Positions 34,366 to 43,964 of a stretch of 64,000 nt of DNA are shown in pieces. Position 1 is the stretch's first letter; each line of letters begins with the position of its first letter. The notes under the pieces were generated by a model, which was not told the origin of the DNA, ran no database searches, and saw only the letters and a program-made list of their open reading frames with translations. The translations under genes were made by a program, and so were the position numbers. This stretch comes from Promethearchaeota archaeon. GTDB lineage: Archaea > Asgardarchaeota > Lokiarchaeia > Sigyniarchaeales > SOKP01. The stretch covers positions 404,548 to 468,547 of the forward strand of contig JAUWGH010000003.1 in the NCBI GenBank assembly GCA_030606485.1, in the 5' to 3' direction.

Positions 34366-34658
34366 AGAAATTAAAAAATATTAAATCCTTGAAAACTGAA
34401 TTTTATCAACACAGGATTTGTTACAAGAAGTAAGGGTAAATGAATATGATTTTTATTAAATTTTTAATAAATAAAGTATAATAATTTTTTCAATCCAGAC
34501 AATGGAAATATGAAATTAAAAGTGATAATCTTTCAAAGATAGACAATGTTTTATTCATTCGAGTATAAATATAAATATATTAAAAATTTTAGATTGAAAG
34601 AAGTTCATTTTTAAAAATTAGATATAAAAAAAATTACTTTTTTACGATAAAAAGTATC

Positions 34659-36260
34659 ATGCAAGTATGTTTAACAGCAGATGAAACAAATATTTTGAGT
34701 TCTAAAATTGGATTTTTCATTCCTGGTTTTATTCCCTCCGTCCCAAGGCGCCAGATTCCTTTGCCACTACGATATCCCGTTGAAAAGTTTCTTTTTAAAA
34801 AAATGGATACTAAGCCGCAGTACAATGTAGTCCAAGCTCCTTTAGGATTGAGGAGAGTTGAAGATGCTTTATTAAATCATGGAATTTCCTGTAAAGTCAT
34901 CTCTCCTCAAAAAATCGGTAAGCTTTCAGAAGAAGTAGATGTTTTTGGTGTGTCATCCATGGATCCACTCGGATTAGGTCCTGTGAGTGCTACATTCCGT
35001 GGATTATTAAATTTTGATAACAATTTCGAAGAGAATAAACCTTTTACTGAATTAAAATTTTTAGAATTAATTAAAAAAATTAAACAATATGAGAAACCCA
35101 TAGTTGTTGGGGGATCTGGAGCGGGACAATTCGAATTGATGCCAGAAAAGCAAGCGTCATTGGGAATTGATTATGTTATCACGGGTGAAGCTGAACTCAT
35201 TGCACCTGTGGTTTTTAAAAGGATTATTAATCAGAAGCATGTGCCTAAAATTATTCGGGCGAGAATATTACGAAACCCTGAATCTCAAGTTCCTCTCCTC
35301 TCCAAACCCACTTATCAAGGCATTATTGAAATTTCTCGAGGTTGCGATAGACATTGTAAATTCTGTGATCCAGCTATCCGAAAATTTCATTGGTTTTCAA
35401 AAAATCGGATTGTTATAGAGGCGAAAAGAACTGCGCTAGAGAATAATGGTTACATTCGGTTATTAGGCGAGGATATTTTACGTTATGGAAATAAAATTCA
35501 TGATTGGATTCCTTGCGGGAAATTAATTGAATTAATTAGAGATATTAAAAAAATTAAAACTGTTTCTAAAATCGGTCTCTCTCATGCTTGTTTATCAAGT
35601 GCATTAGCAAATCCCGAGCAAATTGAAATGTTGCGTGAAGAGTTAGATCTTTCTCCCGATAATTTTACCTCTCTACAGGTGGGTATTGAAACTGGGTCAG
35701 TTCAGAAAATAAAGGAATATATGCCGCTAAAAGCTGCCCCCTTCGAGCCTGATGATTGGCATGAGGTGGTCTTAGATGGCTGGAAATTATTATGTAAAAA
35801 TTATATATATCCAGCAGGAACAATTATAATTGGGTTGGATGATTCTGAAGAAGATTTAGAAGATACTATTCATTTGATACAAAAAGTGAGTAGATATCCT
35901 GGTATGTTCTTTCCCCTGTTTTTTATGTCGCTGGGACGCTTAAAAAACAAAAAGATTTCATATCGAACGAACTGGTTTTCCATGCCCAATAAAATGCGAG
36001 AACTCTATTTAATTAGTCTAAAGCAACTTTTACGACAAACAGAACATATAGACGGACTACTTTTTGGAAGAGAAATACATCACAGGATTCTTAATCAAAT
36101 TTTAATCGTCTATTTTCAAGGAATATGTGAAATTTTAGAAGATCAAATTAAAACTAATGAAATCCGTAATTTGGCTTCCTCGGTAAAGGTTGAATTTAGG
36201 AAAACCTTATATTATTTAAGAGATAAAATCCAATCCTCCATCTTATCTTATGGGTTTTAA
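34659..36260 (+). CDS. Radical SAM protein with B12-binding-like N-terminal domain
   Basis: A protein of 533 residues. The first 200 residues look like a Rossmann-type cobalamin-binding domain (VDVFGVSSMDPLG, PIVVGGSGAGQ, IDYVITGEAE) but lack the DxHxxG motif, so cobalamin may be absent or bound base-on. The radical SAM motif is ISRGCDRHCKFCDP with Cys229, Cys233 and Cys236. Further SAM-domain marks are LLGEDILRYG, LSHACLSS and GIETGSVQKI. The C-terminal 150 residues are helical. It has the shape of lipid or small-molecule modifying B12-radical SAM enzymes. The neighbours, GH94-like protein and a sulfatase-like hydrolase, do not fix the substrate. Confidence 0.82.
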   Translation: MQVCLTADETNILSSKIGFFIPGFIPSVPRRQIPLPLRYPVEKFLFKKMDTKPQYNVVQAPLGLRRVEDALLNHGISCKVISPQKIGKLSEEVDVFGVSSMDPLGLGPVSATFRGLLNFDNNFEENKPFTELKFLELIKKIKQYEKPIVVGGSGAGQFELMPEKQASLGIDYVITGEAELIAPVVFKRIINQKHVPKIIRARILRNPESQVPLLSKPTYQGIIEISRGCDRHCKFCDPAIRKFHWFSKNRIVIEAKRTALENNGYIRLLGEDILRYGNKIHDWIPCGKLIELIRDIKKIKTVSKIGLSHACLSSALANPEQIEMLREELDLSPDNFTSLQVGIETGSVQKIKEYMPLKAAPFEPDDWHEVVLDGWKLLCKNYIYPAGTIIIGLDDSEEDLEDTIHLIQKVSRYPGMFFPLFFMSLGRLKNKKISYRTNWFSMPNKMRELYLISLKQLLRQTEHIDGLLFGREIHHRILNQILIVYFQGICEILEDQIKTNEIRNLASSVKVEFRKTLYYLRDKIQSSILSYGF

Positions 36261-36403
36261 TGGAATTCTTTTCCCCTCACATATTTTTTAATTATTATTT
36301 TATGTTTTCATTTCCAGAAAATTTAATTATATATATTTATTTATTAAATTATCTGTTCTAGCTAATAGAATTCTTATAAAAATACAACAAGATTGATTAA
36401 TTT

Positions 36404-37837
36404 ATGAAAATCTTTTTAATTATTTTCGATACTTTAAGAAAAGACCATACGGGAAAAACTTATGGTAATTCTTGGATAAAAACTCCAAACTTTGATAATT
36501 TTGCCAAGGATTCAATTGTCTTTGATAAGGCATATCCAGAATCTTTAGCTACGATTCAAGTGCGTAGAGCAATACATACTGGAATACGAACTTTTCCTTT
36601 TAATCATAAAAAGCCGGCTCTTCGGACAGATGACATAGTTAAAATCCTAGGATGGGACCCCATACCTCCACACCAGACTCATTTAGCAGAATATTTAAAA
36701 AAAGATCTATTTATTACTTCATTTATAACGAGTACTTACCATCAATTTAAACCTAATATGAATTTTCACCTTGGATTTGATCAATGGAATTGGATTAGAG
36801 GTCATGAGAATGATAAATTTAGAGCGCGGTTAAGAGAAGGCAATTTTGAACTGAATCGAAAAGTAAAAGAACATATTTGCAAACATCTTGGAGGCAGGAT
36901 GCGACAAAGTTCTATATTAAAAAAATATTTTAGTAATGTGCAGGATAGGAAAGACAAGAATGATTATTTTCCTGCACAAACTTTTAAACAAGCTATTGAA
37001 TTTATTAGAGATACAAAAGATTCAAAAAAAGTCCTATGTGTTATCGATGAGTTTGATCCCCACGAGCCTTGGGACCCTCCTCAGAAATATCTTAACTTAT
37101 ACGTAGATAAGAATTATAATGGAAAAAAAGTAATCCAACCTGCATATAGTGCAAATTTAAATTATATTACCGATGACGAATTGAAATATATGAGAGCTTG
37201 CTATGCGGGTGAGGTTTCTATGTGTGATTATTGGTTTGGATATTTTATTAAAGAATTAAAAAATATGGAATTGTATGAAGATTCTTTAATTATTTTAATT
37301 AGCGATCACGGGCATAGTATAGGTGAGCATAACGCAACAGGTAAAATTCCGATGTTTTTATATCCTGAACTTGTAGATATCCCTTTTATGATCAAACCTC
37401 CTGGTGGCTTAATTGGTCCAAAAAGAATTAAGAAGTCTTACGTTTATAATCATGATATTTTACCAACAATTTTCGGATTTTTAGGGAAAGATAAGCTGGA
37501 TGCTTTTGAGGGTATTGATCTTTCATTATTTCATAAGGAAAATGATCATGAAATTGAAAATCGAGATTATATAACATGCGGATTTAGTGTATATACACTA
37601 TATAAAGATGATCACTATGCATTAATCACATCTAATGATAAATCTGACCAAAAACTATTTGATTTATCAAAAGACCCAGAATGGAATGACAATATAGCAA
37701 AAGATAATTCTGATATTTGCAACGAACTTTTTGAAATAATTAATAAAGACGCAAAAGGTGAACTTTTTTTAGAAATAAAATTAAGATTAGAGGACTTAAA
37801 AGATTGGTATGGGCAAAAAAAAATTTCTGACAATTAA
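36404..37837 (+). CDS. Sulfatase-superfamily hydrolase with Thr in place of formylglycine Cys
   Basis: A protein of 477 residues in the alkaline phosphatase/sulfatase superfamily. IIFDTLRKDHTG opens with the first metal ligands; DEFDPHEPWDPP and LISDHGHSIGEHN supply the others. The segment ESLATIQVRRAIHTG aligns with the sulfatase signature C/S-x-P-S-R, giving Thr50 at the nucleophile position and Arg54 conserved. Formylglycine cannot form, so a true sulfatase is unlikely. Thr nucleophiles are used by phosphoethanolamine- and phosphoglycerol-transferase and phosphodiesterase branches. No signal peptide or membrane segment is seen, so it should be cytoplasmic. A phosphodiester or phosphoester substrate is my inference. 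Confidence 0.82.
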   Translation: MKIFLIIFDTLRKDHTGKTYGNSWIKTPNFDNFAKDSIVFDKAYPESLATIQVRRAIHTGIRTFPFNHKKPALRTDDIVKILGWDPIPPHQTHLAEYLKKDLFITSFITSTYHQFKPNMNFHLGFDQWNWIRGHENDKFRARLREGNFELNRKVKEHICKHLGGRMRQSSILKKYFSNVQDRKDKNDYFPAQTFKQAIEFIRDTKDSKKVLCVIDEFDPHEPWDPPQKYLNLYVDKNYNGKKVIQPAYSANLNYITDDELKYMRACYAGEVSMCDYWFGYFIKELKNMELYEDSLIILISDHGHSIGEHNATGKIPMFLYPELVDIPFMIKPPGGLIGPKRIKKSYVYNHDILPTIFGFLGKDKLDAFEGIDLSLFHKENDHEIENRDYITCGFSVYTLYKDDHYALITSNDKSDQKLFDLSKDPEWNDNIAKDNSDICNELFEIINKDAKGELFLEIKLRLEDLKDWYGQKKISDN

Positions 37838-37850
37838 CCTTTACATAATT

Positions 37851-39065
37851 TCATTGAAGATATGTTCCAAGTTTAAAAAATTTTTTCAGGCCCCATCTAT
37901 AGGATCTTATCCCTTGTGTTATATCTATTAATTTGTTTCTCATTAATTTTAACATTAGATGTGTGGGATAATAATTAAAAAAGGTATTTATTGGATTAAA
38001 AATAAGCCATCTCAACTTCATTGCATATTTTAACTCCGAATAAATATTCTTACTTAATAGACGTAAATAGAGGATGGCAGAATTTTTTAAATTTTTTAAA
38101 TCTTTTAAATTTTTTAAAATTGCTAAAGACGCATACTCAGCGGTTTTTTGAGTGTAATAAATTCCTTCTCCCCAAAACGGGTCAGCAATACCAGCTGCAT
38201 CACCTATTAAGATTATTTTATTTTTATATATAGGGGTAACGTGAAAATTTCCATAAGGAATGGGATGTCCTGATACTCTAGAGACGACATCGGGATTTAT
38301 TTTCAAAGCAGTTATGAATCTATTTAATGTTCTTTTGAAAAGACCTTTATTTTTTCTATTGAGGCCCCCTACACCCACAATTACCTGATCTTTGTTTGGA
38401 AATAACCAATTATATCCATATCTTAAAAATCCAAATGAAATCATAGGATATTTAAAAAGGCCTTTTTCTAAATTTTTTCTGTCAATAAAACATTCAAGCC
38501 CTGTAGCTAAATTATAATTCCATTTGTCTTTACTGATTATTCCATTACGTATAAATTCTTGCTTTACTATACTATTAGCCCCATCAGCACCGATGATTAA
38601 TTTTGTTTTAAATTTATCACCTTTCGACAGATTAATTTCACAAGTGTCTAAATTTACTTTCTTAACTTCATTACCTTCAATTACATCTACACCTGCTTCC
38701 TTTGCTTTATTCAAGAGGAAATTATCATACACTCGCCTATCCACTAAGTAAAAAGGAAACTTAGAAATATTTATTGACATTATTCTTTTTACTTTATAAT
38801 TAATTTCAAAACGATTTGTGTGGTAATTTATAATTTTTTTATCCAGAAGAGTTTCCGTCGTTTCTTTATATAACCTATTTAACAGGTCAAGTGTTTTAAA
38901 AGTAATTATGCCTCCACATAGCTTTTGTCGTGGAAAAATATCCTTATCAATTATTTGTACATTAAGTCCGAGCTTACTCAATAAATAACCCGCAGTAGAT
39001 CCACCTGGACCTCCACCAATTATACTAACATCATAATCAAAATTTTGTTGCGACATTAAACTCAA
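37851..39065 (-). CDS. Geranylgeranyl-reductase-family flavoprotein
   Basis: A protein of 404 residues. DVSIIGGGPGGSTAGYLLSKLG is the N-terminal FAD-binding Rossmann motif, RQKLCGGIITFK the conserved cysteine region typical of geranylgeranyl reductases, and IGDAAGIADPFWGEGIYY the second FAD motif with the GEGI segment of the family. Such enzymes saturate isoprenoid chains of archaeal lipids or quinones. Near residues 310-325 there is a tandem 9-bp repeat that encodes LKNLKDLKNLKN, an in-frame expansion in a surface helix. The gene converges with the sulfatase-like gene 13 bp away. A second family member lies at 58477. Confidence 0.85.
   Translation of the reverse strand: MSLMSQQNFDYDVSIIGGGPGGSTAGYLLSKLGLNVQIIDKDIFPRQKLCGGIITFKTLDLLNRLYKETTETLLDKKIINYHTNRFEINYKVKRIMSINISKFPFYLVDRRVYDNFLLNKAKEAGVDVIEGNEVKKVNLDTCEINLSKGDKFKTKLIIGADGANSIVKQEFIRNGIISKDKWNYNLATGLECFIDRKNLEKGLFKYPMISFGFLRYGYNWLFPNKDQVIVGVGGLNRKNKGLFKRTLNRFITALKINPDVVSRVSGHPIPYGNFHVTPIYKNKIILIGDAAGIADPFWGEGIYYTQKTAEYASLAILKNLKDLKNLKNSAILYLRLLSKNIYSELKYAMKLRWLIFNPINTFFNYYPTHLMLKLMRNKLIDITQGIRSYRWGLKKFFKLGTYLQ
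38083..38118 (-). repeat. Four tandem 9-bp units inside the reductase gene
   Basis: On the plus strand TTTTTTAAA occurs at 38083, 38092 and 38110, with TCTTTTAAA at 38101. Being multiples of 9 they keep frame and encode LKN/LKD repeats. Confidence 0.75.
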
Positions 39066-39243
39066 CTATTTTTAAGATACGACTTTTATTCCTTAATCTG
39101 GAAAGAATTAATATGATCATTAATTAACCAGTTTATCTATATATAATTTTATTTTTATTAATTCTTACTAATTTGACTTTTATTTGTTTTCATTCAAAAT
39201 AATTTGGGATTACTTGATTCTTTTAAAAAAAAGTTAAATGAAT

Positions 39244-41664
39244 TTAATTTCTAATTAAATCAAATAAAGATCGAATTCTTATGGAATCCCGAATTTCTTG
39301 TTTTGAAAGCTTTTTCTCATGATTAATAGGTTTAATGTTACATAACGTAATTATTCTTGATTCATTTGATTCCAGAGAGAAAAAATTATCAGAAGCTATG
39401 AAATCCACTAAATCAGAATCTATGAATACATAAAAAGCAATGTTTTTGTTTTGAATTTTTAATTTTGCATTACTTTCACTTAAAGAAACATCTTCAAACT
39501 TATATGAAAGCTCAGGATCGAGCAGATTTAACTTTTTTGGAGCATCAAACAATCGAAATCCATGAGATATTATCTTTTCTCCATTTTGTATATGTTTTAA
39601 TTCGAAAAAAACCACATTATTTTGTCTCTTTATCTCGTCTCTATTTATTTCGCTCACAGTAATAGTTCCTACTTTTAATGAAGTGCATGGTAAAATTTCT
39701 GAATTAAATGAACCATGCTTTAGTATCATTACAGTAGAATTCATAATTTTCCAATTTAATATAAACTCACAAGAAGTTCTTAAATCATTAGTTATCCAGA
39801 ACTCGACAGATTCTTTATCTTCTTTAACGCTAGGAAAAACTGGTTGATAAAACCTTTTACCAAAATAATGAAGAGCTTTCCATCGAATAAAGTAATCTAT
39901 CGAGCTCCACGACGCTACAGGCCAGCAATCATTTAATTGCCAATAGAGAGATCCCATGCAATGAAATTCGTTACGATTGCGACGCCAATGTTCTACTCCA
40001 TATTCGATTGCCTCTGCTTGGGTGATTTGAGATAAAATGATTTGATTTTCAAACTTTTTAGGGATTATAAACCGTTTCTTCATATACTTTAGGATTTTCT
40101 TATTTCCGGCTGCATTTTTCTGATGATTTTCCATAATTGGCGAGAATAAATCAAATTGGTCAGATGGGCAAAAAGAAGATATAGTCTTCATTGATGGAAA
40201 TGATTCAAATCCAAATTCTGACATAAATCTTGAATTAAATTTACGATAAGCAGAAAAACGTTTTCCTGCATGCCATACCATCCAATAATGTGAATCACCT
40301 CTATCAGGAGAATTTGGTTTTAATAAATCTCTACCCCCCTCTCTAAAAATTCCTCCATTGGAAGGTGAACTAGGCCAATAATTATGCTGAGGATCATACT
40401 CATTAATCAATTCCAGCAGAAGTTTTTCAAATAATTCTATATAATCTTTCTTATATTGACGTTGTTTGTTTGAATCTGATTTAAAAATATTCGATAAATA
40501 TAACTCCATCAACCATTCATTTTCATTATTTCCACACCAAAAAGCCAAACTGGCATGATTACGTAGACGTTTGATATTTTGTATTGCTTCTTCTTTAAAG
40601 TTATCAAGAAATTCGGAAGTATAGGGATAAAGAGCACATGCAAATGGAAAATCCTGCCAGACCAATAGTCCCAATTCATCACAAAGATCATAAAAAAGAT
40701 CATCCTCATAGATCCCACCACCCCAAACACGTATCATGTTCATATTTGCCATTTTTGCACTTTTCAAATTAGCTGAGTAAAGCCCTAATCGTTTTCCCCG
40801 GGGAATGAAACTGTCGACTGGAATCCAATTTGCACCCTTTGCAAATATAGGCACTCCATTAAGTGAAAAATAAAAGGTCTCCCCCCATCTATCTTCATTT
40901 CGAACAAGACGGATTTCACGGATTCCAATTTTGTGCGTTTGTGAATCTATAATAACATTATTTTTTTTTATAAATACTTGGATTCCATAAAGATGAGAGT
41001 TTCCAAGCTCATAGATCCACCATAACTGGGGATTTTTAATATTTATCTCAAGAGAAACTGATTTATTCTTAATCTCAACTTCTTGAGATATTTCCTCCCC
41101 ATCAGGAGATATTAAAATTACATTCGCAAAATATCCATTAACTTCAGTATTTACACCTTGGTTAGGATCCTTTAAAAAAATGCTTGTATCCAATTCTATT
41201 TGAATCTGTAAATTAACTAATTCAACATTAATATCCTCGATATCTTTTGGATTTGCAATTTTTAGTGGATCCTTATTGTATGTAAAATTTTGTATAATAT
41301 AAACGGAATCGATCCTAATTTTATCATATCCAATTAACTCAATAGGTTGCCATATTCCCATATCTGGCAGCTTTGGTCCCCAATCCCAACCAAAAGAATA
41401 TTGTGCTTTTCTAAGAAATGGAACTCCAGGAATAGCATCAGGAACCTCTTTTAATCGATGACCATATTTTTCAATTTCTTCACGAGCTCTCTGTGTTGGA
41501 CTATGAATAATAACCTTTATTTTGTTTCCAGAGTTTTTTATATAATTTTTCACATCAAATTCATAACTACGGAACATATTATTCGTTGTTCCAATGATAT
41601 TTATCATTAAGTTCAATTTCCGAAATTGTATCAATCCCATTAAATCGGAGAATAATCTTTTCAT
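39244..41664 (-). CDS. GH2 beta-mannosidase, main part of a frameshifted gene
   Basis: This frame is open for 806 residues, but only the part after about 41598 is homologous; the first 24 residues are out-of-frame sequence. It contains TNNMFRSYEFDV and FLRKAQYSFGWDWGP of the N-terminal domains, AKGANWIPVDSF, the acid/base WCGNNENEW and the nucleophile region FMSEFGFESFP. These identify a family 2 beta-mannosidase acting on mannosides from the non-reducing end. No signal peptide is seen. Joined with the frame at 41579-41902 by removing one base near 41599, the protein would be 885 residues, normal for the family. The gene is either a fresh pseudogene or carries a sequencing error. Confidence 0.8.
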   Translation of the reverse strand: MKRLFSDLMGLIQFRKLNLMINIIGTTNNMFRSYEFDVKNYIKNSGNKIKVIIHSPTQRAREEIEKYGHRLKEVPDAIPGVPFLRKAQYSFGWDWGPKLPDMGIWQPIELIGYDKIRIDSVYIIQNFTYNKDPLKIANPKDIEDINVELVNLQIQIELDTSIFLKDPNQGVNTEVNGYFANVILISPDGEEISQEVEIKNKSVSLEINIKNPQLWWIYELGNSHLYGIQVFIKKNNVIIDSQTHKIGIREIRLVRNEDRWGETFYFSLNGVPIFAKGANWIPVDSFIPRGKRLGLYSANLKSAKMANMNMIRVWGGGIYEDDLFYDLCDELGLLVWQDFPFACALYPYTSEFLDNFKEEAIQNIKRLRNHASLAFWCGNNENEWLMELYLSNIFKSDSNKQRQYKKDYIELFEKLLLELINEYDPQHNYWPSSPSNGGIFREGGRDLLKPNSPDRGDSHYWMVWHAGKRFSAYRKFNSRFMSEFGFESFPSMKTISSFCPSDQFDLFSPIMENHQKNAAGNKKILKYMKKRFIIPKKFENQIILSQITQAEAIEYGVEHWRRNRNEFHCMGSLYWQLNDCWPVASWSSIDYFIRWKALHYFGKRFYQPVFPSVKEDKESVEFWITNDLRTSCEFILNWKIMNSTVMILKHGSFNSEILPCTSLKVGTITVSEINRDEIKRQNNVVFFELKHIQNGEKIISHGFRLFDAPKKLNLLDPELSYKFEDVSLSESNAKLKIQNKNIAFYVFIDSDLVDFIASDNFFSLESNESRIITLCNIKPINHEKKLSKQEIRDSIRIRSLFDLIRN

Positions 41665-41902
41665 GCTTTAATATATCATCAAGTACATCGAAAGTAGTTT
41701 CATACTGCCAATCTGATTCATATACCCAAGACATTTCATGCTCATGCATCCCATAAAATGGATCTACAATAACATTATTTTCAAATAAAGCTTCATACAC
41801 CGAACCTGGTACTAAAGCAGGGATATTGATCGAACTTGCTTCATTTTTTAGATTCCATTCACCATTTAAAGAAATTTTTCCTATTTTTTTCATCGTTGTC
41901 AT
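41579..41902 (-). CDS. GH2 beta-mannosidase, N-terminal fragment before the frameshift
   Basis: This frame encodes 107 residues. It begins the typical beta-mannosidase N-terminus: ISLNGEWNLKNEA, PALVPGSVYEAL, YESDWQYETTFDV and LRFNGIDTISEIELNDK. The final residues YHWNNE are out of frame. The true continuation, IIGTTNNMFRSYEF, lies in the next frame, so an extra T at about 41599 separates the two. The break sits at the centre of the inverted repeat AATGATA-AA-TATCATT. The upstream gene at 41967 is on the same strand 64 bp away. Confidence 0.8.
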   Translation of the reverse strand: MTTMKKIGKISLNGEWNLKNEASSINIPALVPGSVYEALFENNVIVDPFYGMHEHEMSWVYESDWQYETTFDVLDDILKHEKIILRFNGIDTISEIELNDKYHWNNE

Positions 41903-41966
41903 CTTTTTTTGGGAGATATAATTTAAAAAAAAAACATATCTTGTAAATTATTTATAAATAATCAAA

Positions 41967-42728
41967 TTACTTAGATAAAAAAAAGTTAGACAAAGTCTTA
42001 GATAATATGCGAATTACTTTCAAGCAAAGATTTTTATTTTTAAAACGAATTTCATCAGAAAATTCTATTTGAATTGATTTCGAAAAATTATAATTTTCTG
42101 CACCATATTTTTGAGTTATATATCCACCAGTTAGAACATATTCTTTTTGCCTTGGCCATACAGGTGCAGCAAAAATATTATTTTTATGTAATTCTTCAAT
42201 AATTAAATTTCGTATATTTTTATGATTCTCATTTTTGGGCTGACCTTCAGGAAATATTGTTTGTAAATTTTTCGTACCAATTACTATCTCTACATCCATG
42301 AAACCAGCAGGTCTCTTAGATTTTTCAAAACCATGAATATCAATTAGATATGAAATTTTCCAATTTTGATAATTATAAAAAAGTAATTTCTTCAGATTTT
42401 CATGAAAATTATTATATATTTTTTTAGATAATTTCGAATCAACAGGGTATGCTTCGTTAGGCGGTCTATTAAAGTCTATTCGACTTCTATGAACATCTGA
42501 AAAGATTAATGAGGGAGTTATTTGGGTTTTAAATTTTTCTTGACTATAGTTTTTAATTGATTCTTTTAACTTTAATGCAATTTTGATTGTATTTTTATCT
42601 ATTCCCTTTATTCCCGATTCTCTCTCGTTTAAGATGTCTTCGAATTTATTTGTACCCCCATGGGGAATTGATAAGATTAGAGGAACATTTCCTTTTTTAC
42701 AAATTATAAATATATTTTCATTCATCAT
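41967..42728 (-). CDS. N-formylglutamate amidohydrolase-like protein
   Basis: A protein of 253 residues. LILSIPHGGTNKF has the PHGG motif, DVHRSRIDFNRPP the catalytic-site His/Arg segment, SYLIDIHGFEKS the second His motif and SIQIEFSDEIRF the late Glu. This order is that of the N-formylglutamate amidohydrolase family, which uses zinc and is related to carboxypeptidases. In bacteria it ends histidine breakdown, but no hut genes are near. Its position upstream of the mannosidase is probably an operon without obvious pathway link. The substrate is uncertain. Confidence 0.72.
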   Translation of the reverse strand: MMNENIFIICKKGNVPLILSIPHGGTNKFEDILNERESGIKGIDKNTIKIALKLKESIKNYSQEKFKTQITPSLIFSDVHRSRIDFNRPPNEAYPVDSKLSKKIYNNFHENLKKLLFYNYQNWKISYLIDIHGFEKSKRPAGFMDVEIVIGTKNLQTIFPEGQPKNENHKNIRNLIIEELHKNNIFAAPVWPRQKEYVLTGGYITQKYGAENYNFSKSIQIEFSDEIRFKNKNLCLKVIRILSKTLSNFFLSK

Positions 42729-42848
42729 GGAATAATTGATTTTTCAAATAGAAGTGAGTTATTATCAATTAAAGTTTCTTTAGATAGATATAATTTAGTT
42801 CAAAATTTATAAATAAATGAAATTAAAAAATATAAAGTTGATCTGATT

Positions 42849-43964
42849 ATGATTATTGGAATTCCAAAAGAAATTAAAGCTGGTGAAGGAAGAGTCAGTT
42901 TAACTCCAGCTAATGTTGAAGATTTAGTTCAAATGGGTCATAATGCAAATATAGAACACGAAGCTGGCAAGATCGCAGGTTTTTCAGATGCAGAATATTT
43001 TAAAGCCGGTGGGAAAATTATTGATTCGAAAAAGAAAACATATTCGGAATCAGAAATAGTTGTGAAAGTAAAGGACCCATTTGCCGAAGAGTTCAATTAT
43101 TTTAACCCAGGTCCTATTTTATTTTCATTTTTACATTTAGCAGCAAATAGAGAATTAACTCAAACATTTGTTAATGGTAAATCTATAACATTAGCATTTG
43201 AATCAGTTGAATTAGAAAATGGCCAATTACCAATTTTAATACCAATGTCAGAAGTTGCAGGAAGAATCGGGGCAATAGTTGGTTCAAATCTATTATCCAT
43301 AAAAAGTAAAGGTTCTGGAGTATTATTAGGAGGATCATCTGGTGTTCACCCCGGGTATGTAGTAGTTTTGGGAGGAGGAACTGCTGGTAAGAATGCAGCA
43401 TTAGTAGCGGCTGGATTAGGAGCTCAAGTGATAATTTTAGAGAAAAATAATAAAACAATTAGAGATTTAAACGATATTTTACCAAAGGAAATCACTGTAA
43501 TAAAATCAAATTTGAAAAATTTAAGAGAGTATGTAAAATTAGCCGATCTCTTAATAGGAACTGTCCTAATACCCAATGCCAAAGCTCCAAGAATAATTTC
43601 TAGAGAAATGGTAAAAAGTATGAGATCTGGTTCAGTAATTGTAGATATTTCTATAGATCAAGGTGGGTGCATAGAAACAAGCCGACCAACAAGTCATGAT
43701 AATCCCACTTTTATTGAAGAAGGAATTACTCATTATTGCGTGACTAATATGCCGGGAGCATATCCTAGAACTGCAACTGAAGCATTGTCTGAAAATTTAT
43801 TCCCATATCTAGTTGATTTAATTTCAGATGAAGATATTATCAAAGTATTAAAAAATAACGCTCCATTGAGAAAAAGTGTTAATACTTTCAAGGGACATGT
43901 TGTTTTAAAACCAGTAGCAGATGAATTTGGATATCCATATAAACCAATAGAAGAACTTTTATGA
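42849..43964 (+). CDS. ald: Alanine dehydrogenase
   Basis: A protein of 371 residues, exactly the usual length. [23 protein letters not shown] is the diagnostic start, followed by [10 protein letters not shown] (substrate lysine region), [13 protein letters not shown] and [16 protein letters not shown]. The NAD-binding loop is [40 protein letters not shown] and the end with [12 protein letters not shown] complete the match. It interconverts L-alanine and pyruvate plus ammonia, so it serves amino acid fermentation or nitrogen assimilation. Its last 6 bp overlap the end of the convergent metallo-beta-lactamase-fold gene. Confidence 0.95.
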   Translation: MIIGIPKEIKAGEGRVSLTPANVEDLVQMGHNANIEHEAGKIAGFSDAEYFKAGGKIIDSKKKTYSESEIVVKVKDPFAEEFNYFNPGPILFSFLHLAANRELTQTFVNGKSITLAFESVELENGQLPILIPMSEVAGRIGAIVGSNLLSIKSKGSGVLLGGSSGVHPGYVVVLGGGTAGKNAALVAAGLGAQVIILEKNNKTIRDLNDILPKEITVIKSNLKNLREYVKLADLLIGTVLIPNAKAPRIISREMVKSMRSGSVIVDISIDQGGCIETSRPTSHDNPTFIEEGITHYCVTNMPGAYPRTATEALSENLFPYLVDLISDEDIIKVLKNNAPLRKSVNTFKGHVVLKPVADEFGYPYKPIEELL

